NCBI GenBank assembly: GCA_026416125.1
Contig: JAOAFT010000004.1
Span: forward strand, 1-64,000
Origin: Bacteroidota bacterium
Lineage (GTDB): Bacteria; Bacteroidota; Ignavibacteria; UBA10030
Reading direction: 5' to 3'
Length of the DNA: 64,000 bases
The notes under the pieces were generated by a model, which saw only the letters and a program-made list of their open reading frames with translations, was not told the origin of the DNA and ran no database searches. Positions 1 through 10,189 of the stretch are shown here, in pieces. The position numbers were made by a program, and so were the translations under genes. Every line of letters starts with the position of its first letter. The stretch's first letter is position 1.

Positions 1-66
1 CGTGTTCACTGGTTCATCAGGAACTGCCCAGAGAGCATATCCAGCGAGAGGAATCATAGAGTTCAT
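1..66 (-). CDS. Possible 5' end of a divergent gene, cut by the window edge
   Basis: Reading leftwards from an ATG at 66, an open frame of 22 codons runs off the window (starts MNSMIPLAGYALWAVPDEPV). The YALWxVPxE-like stretch recalls the start of 2H phosphoesterase / 2'-5' RNA ligase proteins, but this is a weak resemblance over very few residues. It would be transcribed divergently from parA. No convincing ribosome binding site is seen, so the frame may be fortuitous. Confidence 0.28.
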   Translation of the reverse strand, partial: MNSMIPLAGYALWAVPDEPVNT

Positions 67-144
67 CCATACTCATTTTACTCTTTTGATTAAATTTGTT
101 TCACTCTCATAAAGTATCAAGAATCAAATCATTTGCAAGCTAAA

Positions 145-173
145 TTGCACACCGACTGAAAAAACGCTATATT
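145..173 (+). promoter_or_regulatory. Candidate parAB promoter
   Basis: TTGCAC at 145-150 and TATATT at 168-173 are separated by exactly 17 bases. Initiation about seven bases downstream would fall near 180, leaving a leader of only about six bases before the parA ATG at 186. There is no Shine-Dalgarno sequence in that gap, so parA may be translated from a nearly leaderless mRNA. A weaker alternative is TTGATT (86-91) with TAAAGT (110-115), spacer 18. Confidence 0.5.
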
Positions 174-185
174 GTAACGTTAGCA

Positions 186-989
186 ATGGAATCAATAGGA
201 AAAATCATTGTTATTGCAAATCAAAAGGGTGGCGTTGGGAAAACAACAACCGCCATTAATCTTGCAGCTTCACTCGCCGCAGCAGAGAAACGCATTCTCC
301 TCATTGACAACGACCCCCAAGCGAACTCAACAAGTGGCGTTGGTTCAGTTGGTCCAAAGGGAAAAACAACCTACGAAGTACTCATTGGGGAAACAAGTGC
401 TGACGAAGCCATTCAACCTACACAAATGCCTTTCTTGTTTCTTATACCTTCGAATATCAATCTCGTTGGTGCAGAAGTTGAGCTCATTGATCGAGCTGGG
501 CGTGAACATTTACTTTCTACCGCCATTCAGACTGTCCGAAAAAAGTTCGACTTTGTAATTATAGATTGTCCTCCATCACTAGGTTTATTGACACTCAACG
601 CCCTCACAGCAGCAGACTCAGTGCTCATTCCTGTACAGTGTGAGTATTTCGCACTGGAAGGATTAGGGCAACTTTTTAACACTATTAACCGTGTGAAGCG
701 TGAACTCAATCCAAAACTCGATATTGAAGGTGTGTTGCTAACAATGTATGACGCTCGATTAAAACTGTCGAACCAAATTGTTGACGAAGTAAAAAAATAC
801 TTTGGAAAAAAAGTATTCAACACAATCATTGCTCGCAATATCCGTTTAAGTGAAGCGCCAAGTTTCGGCAAACCCATTATTCTTTACGATGCAATTTGCG
901 CTGGAACTCGGCATTACATGGAACTAGCACGTGAAATATTGCAAAATAACAAATTTTTTGCATACGAGCCGTTACCTCACCAACCATGA
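186..989 (+). CDS. parA: Chromosome partitioning ATPase ParA (Soj)
   Basis: A 267-residue cytoplasmic ParA/Soj ATPase. ParA binds DNA non-specifically as an ATP dimer and is stimulated by ParB bound at parS, which segregates newly replicated origins. The deviant Walker A motif KGGVGKTTT lies near residues 15-23, and the Walker B-like IDCPPSLG near 125-132. The length and the IIVIANQKGGVGKTT start match chromosomal ParA. Its stop overlaps the parB start at ATGA, indicating translational coupling. The likely centromere sites lie about 16-20 kb away at 18214 and 20142, not beside the operon. parA runs on the plus strand although it lies left of the origin, against the direction of most neighbours. 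Confidence 0.96.
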   Translation: MESIGKIIVIANQKGGVGKTTTAINLAASLAAAEKRILLIDNDPQANSTSGVGSVGPKGKTTYEVLIGETSADEAIQPTQMPFLFLIPSNINLVGAEVELIDRAGREHLLSTAIQTVRKKFDFVIIDCPPSLGLLTLNALTAADSVLIPVQCEYFALEGLGQLFNTINRVKRELNPKLDIEGVLLTMYDARLKLSNQIVDEVKKYFGKKVFNTIIARNIRLSEAPSFGKPIILYDAICAGTRHYMELAREILQNNKFFAYEPLPHQP

Positions 990-1912
990 GAGCCATAACC
1001 ATGAGTTCTCCCAAAAAATCTGTGCTCGGTCGTGGTCTTGATGCACTTCTTCCAAAAGGGTATGAAGAAGTAAGCATCTATGATACAATACGTAGACCTG
1101 ACTCTGGCGAAAGCGGCATCATTGTCAACATTGAAATTGATGCTATAAAACCAAATCCATTTCAACCACGCATGGAATTTGATTCGACTGCACTTAACGA
1201 ACTCGCAAATTCAATCCGTGAAAAAGGTGTTATACAACCGATAACCGTACGACGCATTCAGGGTGGTTACCAAATTATTGCTGGAGAACGTCGTCTCCGT
1301 GCTGCCCAGATGGTTCGACTCAAACATATTCCAGCATACGTCATTTCCGTCTCATCTGACGAAGAAATGCTAGAACTCGCACTTATCGAAAACATCCAAC
1401 GCGAGTACCTAAATCCGATGGAAATTGCAGCAGCCTACCAACGACTTATTGAAGAATGTCATTTAACACAAGAAGAAATTGCAAAGCGTGTGGGGAAAGA
1501 CCGTACAACCGTGGCTAATTTCTTACGTCTCCTAAAGCTACCCCAGAAAATTCAAGACGGATTACGAAAAAATAAAATATCAATGGGCCATGCACGTGCC
1601 CTCATTAATATTCCCAACGAAAAAGTACAACTTCGGTTATTTGAAAAAATCATTGAGGAAAATCTTTCCGTACGGAAGGTTGAAGAACTTGTACGAAACA
1701 TCGGAAAGAAACAAAAAAGCGTAGTACCAACATCATCAATACCTGCATCCTCTTCGGAACTTGAACATCTCGAAACACAGCTCCGAGAGCTTTTAGGAAC
1801 AAAGGTACGAATACACCATAAAGAGGGAGGACGGGGAGAAATAATTATAGAATTTTACTCGTTCGACGACTTCGAGCGCCTTTTTGACCTATTTACTTCA
1901 ATTAAACTTTAA
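986..1912 (+). CDS. parB: Chromosome partitioning protein ParB (Spo0J)
   Basis: ParB is the parS-binding CTPase clamp partner of ParA. The N-terminal domain shows the nucleotide-binding GERRLRAAQ motif near residue 90 and the ENIQREYLNPMEIAAAY segment near 130. A helix-turn-helix region follows (TQEEIAKRVGKDRTTVANFLRLL), and a short C-terminal dimerisation domain ends the protein. The first in-frame ATG is at 986, overlapping the parA stop. An ATG at 1001 gives the more usual SSPKKSVLGRGLDALLP beginning and has GAGAG eight bases upstream, so either start is possible. Two sequences matching the usual ParB site TGTTTCACGTGAAACA occur near mnmG. Confidence 0.95.
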   Translation: MRAITMSSPKKSVLGRGLDALLPKGYEEVSIYDTIRRPDSGESGIIVNIEIDAIKPNPFQPRMEFDSTALNELANSIREKGVIQPITVRRIQGGYQIIAGERRLRAAQMVRLKHIPAYVISVSSDEEMLELALIENIQREYLNPMEIAAAYQRLIEECHLTQEEIAKRVGKDRTTVANFLRLLKLPQKIQDGLRKNKISMGHARALINIPNEKVQLRLFEKIIEENLSVRKVEELVRNIGKKQKSVVPTSSIPASSSELEHLETQLRELLGTKVRIHHKEGGRGEIIIEFYSFDDFERLFDLFTSIKL

Positions 1913-1930
1913 CCAAAAAGGACACACGCT

Positions 1931-2320
1931 ATGTCTCTCAGGGTTATCTACACACGAACCGCACCAACACCGATAGGACCATATTCTCAAGCTGTTCTTG
2001 TCGATACCAAATTTCTCTATCTTGCTGGACAAATTCCACTTGATCCTGCAACTGGTACCATTGTAGGCACTACAATTCAAGAACAAACTGAACAAGTTTT
2101 TAATAACATTGAAGCAATTTTAGCAGCAGCAGGCACTTCGATCGAAAAGGTAGTGAAAACAACAGTATTTCTTACCGATTTGGAGAATTTTACAGGAATG
2201 AACGAAGTGTATGAAAAGCGAATGAAATATGCACCACCCCCTGCACGTACAACCGTTGAAGTCTCACGCTTACCTAAAAACTCCCTTGTAGAAATAGAAG
2301 TAATTGCTGTTATTGAGTAG
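1931..2320 (+). CDS. ridA: RidA family reactive imine deaminase
   Basis: A 129-residue member of the RidA/YjgF/UK114 family. RidA proteins are cytoplasmic trimers that hydrolyse reactive enamine/imine intermediates released by PLP enzymes such as threonine dehydratase. Family signatures are visible: APTPIGPYSQAV near the N-terminus, LAGQIPLDPATG, and the C-terminal RTTVEVSRLPKNSLVEIEVIAV, where Arg and Glu normally contact the substrate carboxylate. It starts 18 bases after the parB stop, with AAAGGA a few bases upstream of the ATG, so it is probably in the parAB transcript. The function is likely housekeeping and not tied to partitioning. Confidence 0.93.
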   Translation: MSLRVIYTRTAPTPIGPYSQAVLVDTKFLYLAGQIPLDPATGTIVGTTIQEQTEQVFNNIEAILAAAGTSIEKVVKTTVFLTDLENFTGMNEVYEKRMKYAPPPARTTVEVSRLPKNSLVEIEVIAVIE

Positions 2321-2324
2321 TCTA

Positions 2325-2867
2325 GTGAAACGTACTCTGCAATATTGGCTCCTACTAACTCATTGCTTTGCAATTCCTTACTCTCTCTCTTCACAACAAG
2401 TACCAACTATTGGGATACAAAACGACAGTGTAACATATCCACGAACTGGAGAAAACTCACCAGTGTACTATCGACCTAAGAAGTCAGGAACACTTGCGCT
2501 TTTTCTCTCAGCTGTTATTCCAGGTGCCGGGCAGGTGTATACAGAGCGTTATTACACAATTCCAATTATCTGGGGGTGCGGTGTGTTCTTTTACTCCCAA
2601 TATAGGGTGGCACACAACTACTACAAAGAATTCAAAAACAAGTACGAACAATCTATTCGCCTAGATACTCTTTATCGGACAGGGAACAGTTATTACAAAG
2701 AAACACGCGATTTTTACCACGACAAACGTGATGAGTTTGCTATTTACTTACTGCTAACGTACATCGTAAACATTGTTGACGCTTACGTGGGAGCCACACT
2801 GTACGATTTTGATGTTTCTCCTCACCTTGATGGGGTTACTTTTCACTATCGATTGTACTTTCGTTAA
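2325..2867 (+). CDS. DUF5683 family membrane protein
   Basis: A protein of about 180 residues of the DUF5683 type known mostly from Bacteroidota and Chlorobi relatives. A GTG at 2325 gives a clean signal peptide (KRTLQYWLLLTHCFAIPYSLSSQQ); an in-frame TTG at 2304 lies inside ridA and is less likely. The core reads LALFLSAVIPGAGQVYTERYYTIPIIWG, the family's short hydrophobic hairpin. A loop rich in Tyr, Lys and Arg follows, then a final hydrophobic helix (AIYLLLTYIVNIVDAYVGA). A parB-adjacent position is seen for this family in other FCB genomes as far as I recall. Function unknown. Its stop overlaps that of the convergent epimerase gene. Confidence 0.82.
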   Translation: MKRTLQYWLLLTHCFAIPYSLSSQQVPTIGIQNDSVTYPRTGENSPVYYRPKKSGTLALFLSAVIPGAGQVYTERYYTIPIIWGCGVFFYSQYRVAHNYYKEFKNKYEQSIRLDTLYRTGNSYYKETRDFYHDKRDEFAIYLLLTYIVNIVDAYVGATLYDFDVSPHLDGVTFHYRLYFR

Positions 2868-3763
2868 GCTAATAAATCCGAAATAGCAGTTAGAAAATAT
2901 TCAAATTTAAATGGATAACCTACCTTACAAAGCTTTTCTGGCACTGCTCGCTGACTCCCCAGGATTAACTCTTTTCCCATCTCTCCTGTCAATCTAGCTA
3001 AAATATTTGGTGATATTTGAAACCAAAGTGGCCGGTTGAGTTGTTTCGCGATAGTGGTATAAAACTCTTTCGCTAACACAGGATGTGGAGCTACAAGGTT
3101 CACTGCTCCAGAGAGTGAAGTCACTGCAATAATATACTCAATTGCTCCTACAACATCATCAATATGAATCCAGGGTATCCATTGGTTCGTCGTCCCTATT
3201 GTTATTCCGCCGAATAATTTCATAGGCATGATTATACGTGCAAACAACCCACCATAACGTGAAAGTACAATACCAAGCCGGAGTAAAACCACTCTAAGTC
3301 CAAAGTCCGATGCTTTCTGTGCCTCGTTTTCCCATTGTGAACACACCTCTGCAAGAAAACCTTTTCCTTTTGAAGCATGTTCTGTAAGTATATCATCGCC
3401 TCTCGATCCATAGTATCCTACTGCAGATGCGTTGATAAAGAGTCTAGGTTTCTGCGTTGCTTTCCTTAAAAGTGTACACACTTCTCGTGTTACAGTTATC
3501 CGGCTTTGGATAATTTTTTCTTTACGTCTTTTCGTCCAATACCCTACTATTGGTGTTCCGGCAAGGTTTATGAGAATATCGCTTTTCTCAATAAATGGAA
3601 GCAGTGTATTTAAATTCTGAGGATCCCAGAGAACATAGGTTGAGGATAATTTCGTAAAATACTGTTTGCGGGTTACAACGGTTACAGTATGGTTTTTACT
3701 TAAAGATGGAACAATTGTTGAACCAATAAGTCCTGTACCACCAAAAATGAGAATATTCATCAT
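2864..3763 (-). CDS. TIGR01777 family NAD-dependent epimerase (YfcH-like)
   Basis: A 299-residue extended short-chain dehydrogenase/epimerase. The N-terminal IFGGTGLIGSTIV is the dinucleotide-binding glycine motif (GxxGxxG). The YYGSRGDDILTE segment near residue 115, with INASAVGYYG before it, is diagnostic of the TIGR01777/YfcH subgroup. The C-terminal part has the DUF1731 character (PEKLCKVGYPFKFEYFLTAISDLL). The substrate is unknown for this family, although members are very widespread. The gene is convergent with the DUF5683 gene, with stops overlapping by four bases, and divergence at its 5' side is only from AT-rich DNA before the rpsT terminator. Confidence 0.9.
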   Translation of the reverse strand: MMNILIFGGTGLIGSTIVPSLSKNHTVTVVTRKQYFTKLSSTYVLWDPQNLNTLLPFIEKSDILINLAGTPIVGYWTKRRKEKIIQSRITVTREVCTLLRKATQKPRLFINASAVGYYGSRGDDILTEHASKGKGFLAEVCSQWENEAQKASDFGLRVVLLRLGIVLSRYGGLFARIIMPMKLFGGITIGTTNQWIPWIHIDDVVGAIEYIIAVTSLSGAVNLVAPHPVLAKEFYTTIAKQLNRPLWFQISPNILARLTGEMGKELILGSQRAVPEKLCKVGYPFKFEYFLTAISDLLA

Positions 3764-3820
3764 TAAATTAAAAATGAAAACAAGGCACGAAGTTCACCCA
3801 CGTGTACACAGTAACGTAAA

Positions 3821-3853
3821 AAAAGAAGCCCTGTACCTCATTGGGTACAGGGC
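3821..3853 (-). terminator. Rho-independent terminator of rpsT
   Basis: A 10-bp perfect stem (3828-3837 with 3844-3853, arms GCCCTGTACC and GGTACAGGGC) with a six-base loop. On the minus strand it is followed by TTCTTTTTTTT. It lies 26 bases after the rpsT stop and is the clearest terminator on the left side of the window. Confidence 0.93.
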
Positions 3854-3878
3854 AGTTACTAAAAGTGAAAATCTTTCC

Positions 3879-4133
3879 TTACGCGTGTTTGTTAACAAGC
3901 TTTGTGAGCTTCGATTTTTGATTACTAGCTTTATTTTTGTGAATCGTACCTTTCGCAGCAAGCTCATCAAGGTACTTCACTGCCTTTTTTAGTGCTTCTT
4001 GAGCTTCGTCCTTCGTTTTTGCAGTACGAACACGTTTGATAAGCGTCTTCATCTTGGAAATTCGAGCTTTATTAAGTGCTGTTCGTCGCTTAATCTGGCG
4101 GACACGCTTTTCCGCTGACTTATGTTGTGGCAT
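3879..4133 (-). CDS. rpsT: Small ribosomal subunit protein bS20
   Basis: An 84-residue, strongly basic, helical protein matching S20 in length and sequence (MPQHKSAEKRVRQIKRRTALNKARISKMKT). It binds 16S rRNA early in 30S assembly. The gene stands alone with its own terminator 26 bases downstream and AAGGAG just upstream of the ATG. S20 genes are usually monocistronic. The upstream 215 bases (4134-4348) separating it from the next minus-strand gene hold no other gene. Confidence 0.96.
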   Translation of the reverse strand: MPQHKSAEKRVRQIKRRTALNKARISKMKTLIKRVRTAKTKDEAQEALKKAVKYLDELAAKGTIHKNKASNQKSKLTKLVNKHA

Positions 4134-4348
4134 TCGTTTCTCCTTACTAAAACTAAAATCCCTTCTATTGTCAACTTAACTACGTTGAAAATAATGAAGA
4201 ATCTTCTGAATTCCAAAGACTTTTTTATTTGACCTTTCATTTCAAGTGCGTTCTTGGACTTTCTAAGACCCTCTTTTTTCTCCTTCCCATGAAAAGTGCC
4301 GTAACTCTGAATCTAGTTTGGCTTTGAACTTTCACTGTTTTCTCTGAA

Positions 4349-5830
4349 TCATTTCACAAGAAGAATTTTAACCGCATTGCTGATTTGGCCAAAATTTATA
4401 CGAACAAAATATACTCCACTTTGGATTGCAGTTCCGTTGAGAACTAGCTCGTGTGTCCCGGCTTCATAATGACCATTAACTAATGTCGCAACCTCGCGGC
4501 CAAGTATATCAAAGAGTTTCAAAACAATAGAACCACTACTTGGTATTGAAAATTGTATTCGTGTATTTGGATTGAATGGATTGGGGTACGCCCTAACTAT
4601 AACACGTTCAATCGGTTGGAACGCGTTTTCCTCAACAGACATTGGCGGTTGAGGAATCTGGAGATATCGATAGAACACTTCATCGTATCCTGTCGTTGTA
4701 TCAACCCATGCAATTGCAAGGTAATCAGAACCATCAAGTTTCATGTCAAACCCGATGTCGTACTTTCCACTTGCTGAACCAGGAAATGCATTTACCATTA
4801 CAGGTGGCGAAAAATCTCTTCCATTTGCGCTTGTTCGTACATACAAATTTCCATCACTACTAATTTCAGCAAAGACGAGATAATTCCACGTGTTTACAGC
4901 TACATCAATTTGATTGTTGTTTGGAAACGTAATGGTATGTATCCATGTTGCCCCTTTATCTTTTGAACAATATAGTCGTGTTCCAAACATATCGTTAAGC
5001 TCTCCTCCTCCGTGCGGACTTACCATTTGCCAGTAATTCGCCGCTATGTAGAAGTAGTTTCCTATTGAACCAGCAACACGTATACATGAAAAATAACTCC
5101 ACTGTCCCAAAAGCGAATCAATCACCAATGGTTCGCTGAAGGTTTCACCGCCATCAATCGATCGAGTCACGCAAAGTAATGAATCTTTTGAAAAAGCAAC
5201 AACAAGGTAATCTCCTGATTTGAATGTGACAGCTTCAGCATCGAAATCACCAATTTGCGAAGTCGAACAATCTAAAAGAAGCTTTTTAGATGCGAATAAA
5301 GATGGAGAAGTAGATTTTGCAAAATAGATTCCTAATCCTTCACCGATCTGTTTTCGCCAAAATGCGTACAATGCAGTGTAATTAGTGTTCGCCTTCAAGA
5401 GCTGATTCGTATGAGTGGTATTAAGACCATATCCACCTGAAACTACATCGAGAATTGTAGGAGCAGACCATGTGAGACCATCGTTTGTACTGGTAACACA
5501 CTTAAGTGTATACAACCCTTCCGAATTTCGTTCAAAATCTGTGTATAGAATGGTTGCTATGTTCCCAACGTGTGACAATGACACATGAACTGGTGCCCAA
5601 GCATTTTGATCCGGTCTTGATGGAGTACTTATTGGAATTTCTGGCCCAAGGATATGAAACGAATAAAACGAAAAATTCGTACCATAGGCAATGCGGGCAT
5701 TTGTCCCATAGACATCAAGTGAAGGTACATCGATACTGTATTGCTGTGTTGTTGTAATTTGTCGTATTTGTGCTTCTATACCCACGCAAAAGGTAACACA
5801 AAACATGATGATCGTGTTAAAAAACCTCAT
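4349..5830 (-). CDS. Secreted Asp-box (sialidase-like) beta-propeller protein with T9SS sorting domain
   Basis: A 493-residue secreted protein. Residues 1-20 form a signal peptide (MRFFNTIIMFCVTFCVGIEA). The body carries several Asp-box (BNR) motifs of the SxDxGxTW kind, for example STNDGLTWSAP, SIDGGETFSEP and SKDKGATWIHT, which suggests a sialidase-like six-bladed propeller. No sialidase active-site arginine set could be confirmed by eye, so an enzymatic role is not claimed. The last 80 or so residues are a T9SS type A sorting domain (AYPNPFNPNTRIQFSIP, DILGREVATLVN, SGVYFVRI), predicting export and surface anchoring. GAAAGGAG precedes the start by a few bases. The gene is followed by rpsT. 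Confidence 0.85.
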   Translation of the reverse strand: MRFFNTIIMFCVTFCVGIEAQIRQITTTQQYSIDVPSLDVYGTNARIAYGTNFSFYSFHILGPEIPISTPSRPDQNAWAPVHVSLSHVGNIATILYTDFERNSEGLYTLKCVTSTNDGLTWSAPTILDVVSGGYGLNTTHTNQLLKANTNYTALYAFWRKQIGEGLGIYFAKSTSPSLFASKKLLLDCSTSQIGDFDAEAVTFKSGDYLVVAFSKDSLLCVTRSIDGGETFSEPLVIDSLLGQWSYFSCIRVAGSIGNYFYIAANYWQMVSPHGGGELNDMFGTRLYCSKDKGATWIHTITFPNNNQIDVAVNTWNYLVFAEISSDGNLYVRTSANGRDFSPPVMVNAFPGSASGKYDIGFDMKLDGSDYLAIAWVDTTTGYDEVFYRYLQIPQPPMSVEENAFQPIERVIVRAYPNPFNPNTRIQFSIPSSGSIVLKLFDILGREVATLVNGHYEAGTHELVLNGTAIQSGVYFVRINFGQISNAVKILLVK

Positions 5831-5966
5831 TTATTAGACTCCTTTCTGTGGTGAATTTACTTTTCTTTGTAATATGTAATAAAGTGTGTATATCACCTCA
5901 CTTTTCCTATGACATTCATCACGTAATGTTCCACTGAAACTTACTCGAATTGACCCCATATAAGCT

Positions 5967-6036
5967 CGAGAAGCCCATCTGTTTTAAGAGGGGAGGAGGG
6001 AGGCTTTAGGGATAGGGAAGGCCGATGGGCTTCTCG
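5967..6036. repeat. 13-bp perfect inverted repeat enclosing a G-quadruplex motif
   Basis: CGAGAAGCCCATC at 5967-5979 pairs perfectly with GATGGGCTTCTCG at 6024-6036, leaving a 44-base loop that is almost all purine on the plus strand. The loop contains four G-tracts (5990-5993, 5998-6000, 6009-6011, 6015-6017) separated by 4, 8 and 3 bases, a canonical G-quadruplex pattern. It sits in the 307-base gap between the end of the barrel-protein gene and the start of the Asp-box gene. It could terminate or stabilise the ammonium-operon transcript, but no T-tract follows on the minus strand. The rest of the gap (5831-5966 and 6037-6137) shows nothing recognisable. Confidence 0.7.
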
Positions 6037-6137
6037 TTTGTGTTAGCGCGTAAACTTTAATGGATTAGACTATTTTCCTTATCTTTTTGTTCCAACTCCT
6101 TATGTATTGGATGCAACAAACCTCAAAAAGAACCATA

Positions 6138-6824
6138 CTATAACGTAACTCCTACTACAATTGATGCTTGCTCCCATGCTGGATTTAGCACGTAGGTAAT
6201 TGACATAGGTAATGTGAATTTCTCTGAAATTTCTATACTTCTTGTTGTCGAGAGTGAAATATTGATTACAGAAAATCCGTTTGTCCCATACGCAGCACTC
6301 TTGTTAATTGCCGCCCCAACTGTTACTGAGATTGTCGTTGAGCTCAATGTAAATGGATACGAACACTCAATATAGGCAGATTGATCAGGATCGTTGTAAA
6401 CATTCACGTACCCACGGAGAGCTATAGGGAATGATTCTATTCCTAAATAACCAGCTCCGATTTCAATGGTATGAGCACCTCCTCCATCATTGATGTTCCC
6501 TAAACGAATTCCTGAGCTTGGAAATGTGTAGTCTGTAATAATAAGAGAGTAAGTACCTGTTGACGATGGAACATCCAATGTGATCCAATAATCGTTTTCA
6601 GCATACCCATTAGGAGGAAATGCATATGCTCCCCAGATTCCGATGCTGAGAACATTGTATTTATACGTGAGGCTTGGTTGAATAGATGGTGATGCACCAA
6701 AGTCCATACCTCGCCAAACGTACCTACTTTTGATGTCCGTTGAGAGTGAGAACTGACTATATGTTATCGATGTAATCATAAGAACGCAAGTAAGAAGACC
6801 GAAGAATCTATCCTTTTTCATCAT
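6138..6824 (-). CDS. Outer-membrane beta-barrel protein, TorF/Gcw_chp porin-like
   Basis: A 228-residue exported protein with a signal peptide (MMKKDRFFGLLTCVLMITSITYS) followed by alternating hydrophobic/polar strands of beta-barrel type. The start of the mature protein (LSTDIKSRYVWRGMDFGASPSIQPSLTYKY) matches the pattern of the TorF / TIGR02001 putative porins, which in many proteobacteria sit next to amtB-glnK. The position here, 45 bases after an amt gene on the same strand with no terminator between, agrees. I infer that it is an outer-membrane channel for ammonium or another small nitrogen compound. It ends in a hydrophobic residue, not the aromatic one typical of proteobacterial porins. 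AAGGAG lies eight to ten bases before the ATG. Confidence 0.6.
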   Translation of the reverse strand: MMKKDRFFGLLTCVLMITSITYSQFSLSTDIKSRYVWRGMDFGASPSIQPSLTYKYNVLSIGIWGAYAFPPNGYAENDYWITLDVPSSTGTYSLIITDYTFPSSGIRLGNINDGGGAHTIEIGAGYLGIESFPIALRGYVNVYNDPDQSAYIECSYPFTLSSTTISVTVGAAINKSAAYGTNGFSVINISLSTTRSIEISEKFTLPMSITYVLNPAWEQASIVVGVTL

Positions 6825-6869
6825 TGATCTAACTCCTTAATATAATAATATTATAATATTTTTGTTCAT

Positions 6870-9875
<3,006 letters not shown>

Positions 9876-9904
9876 TGTACAATCTCCTTTTCATTGTTGG
9901 ACAA

Positions 9905-10000
9905 TATTCGATCGAAAGACCTCTTCCGCGTAACTCGCTTGGCCACATTGGTCCCCAATCGAACACCGGGGCAGGTACTTAAGCCCCTCCCCTCGACAAT
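9905..10000 (-). promoter_or_regulatory. Candidate structured leader RNA of the amt-glnB-amt operon
   Basis: Read on the minus strand, a closing stem (TCGAGGGG at 9996-9989 with TCTTTCGA at 9919-9912, including G-U pairs) encloses three hairpins: GGGGC/GCCCC (9987-9983 with 9972-9968), ATTGG/CCAAT (9959-9955 with 9951-9947, loop GGA) and a weak GCG/CGC (9938-9936 with 9930-9928). Just downstream, repeated ATTGT/ACAAT segments flank the Shine-Dalgarno sequence and start codon, so alternative pairing could hide them. The block is clearly GC-rich compared with the very AT-rich DNA on its upstream side. It does not match the riboswitch classes I can recall, including the cyanobacterial glutamine motifs. 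The structure was assigned by eye. Confidence 0.42.
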
Positions 10001-10073
10001 TCAGAACTTTGACTTCTAAAACTAAAACCATCCAAGAACCTTAAAAAATAATGCATAATAATATTACTACATA

Positions 10074-10103
10074 ATAAAATAAGGAATAATATAAAAAAGT
10101 CAA
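10074..10103 (-). promoter_or_regulatory. Candidate promoter of the ammonium operon
   Basis: On the minus strand TTGACT (10103-10098) is followed after 17-18 bases by the -10-like sequences ATTTTA/TTTTAT, within an extremely AT-rich segment (10020-10140). A transcript from about 10068 would carry a leader of roughly 190 bases containing the structured element. No sigma-54 pattern (GG-N10-GC) was found here. Confidence 0.35.
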
Positions 10104-10189
10104 TAGTAAATGAAGATTTAAAATTATTTAACAGAAGAATCTATCGGCCCGAGTAAGGGAGATTCAATACAAGGGAGAGTTTGAGTGCA

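Noticed and set aside
9890-10010. The amt leader as an SRP RNA, tRNA-like or cobalamin element
   Set aside because: The conserved GGAAGGAAGCAG, T-arm and B12-box sequences are absent on both strands.
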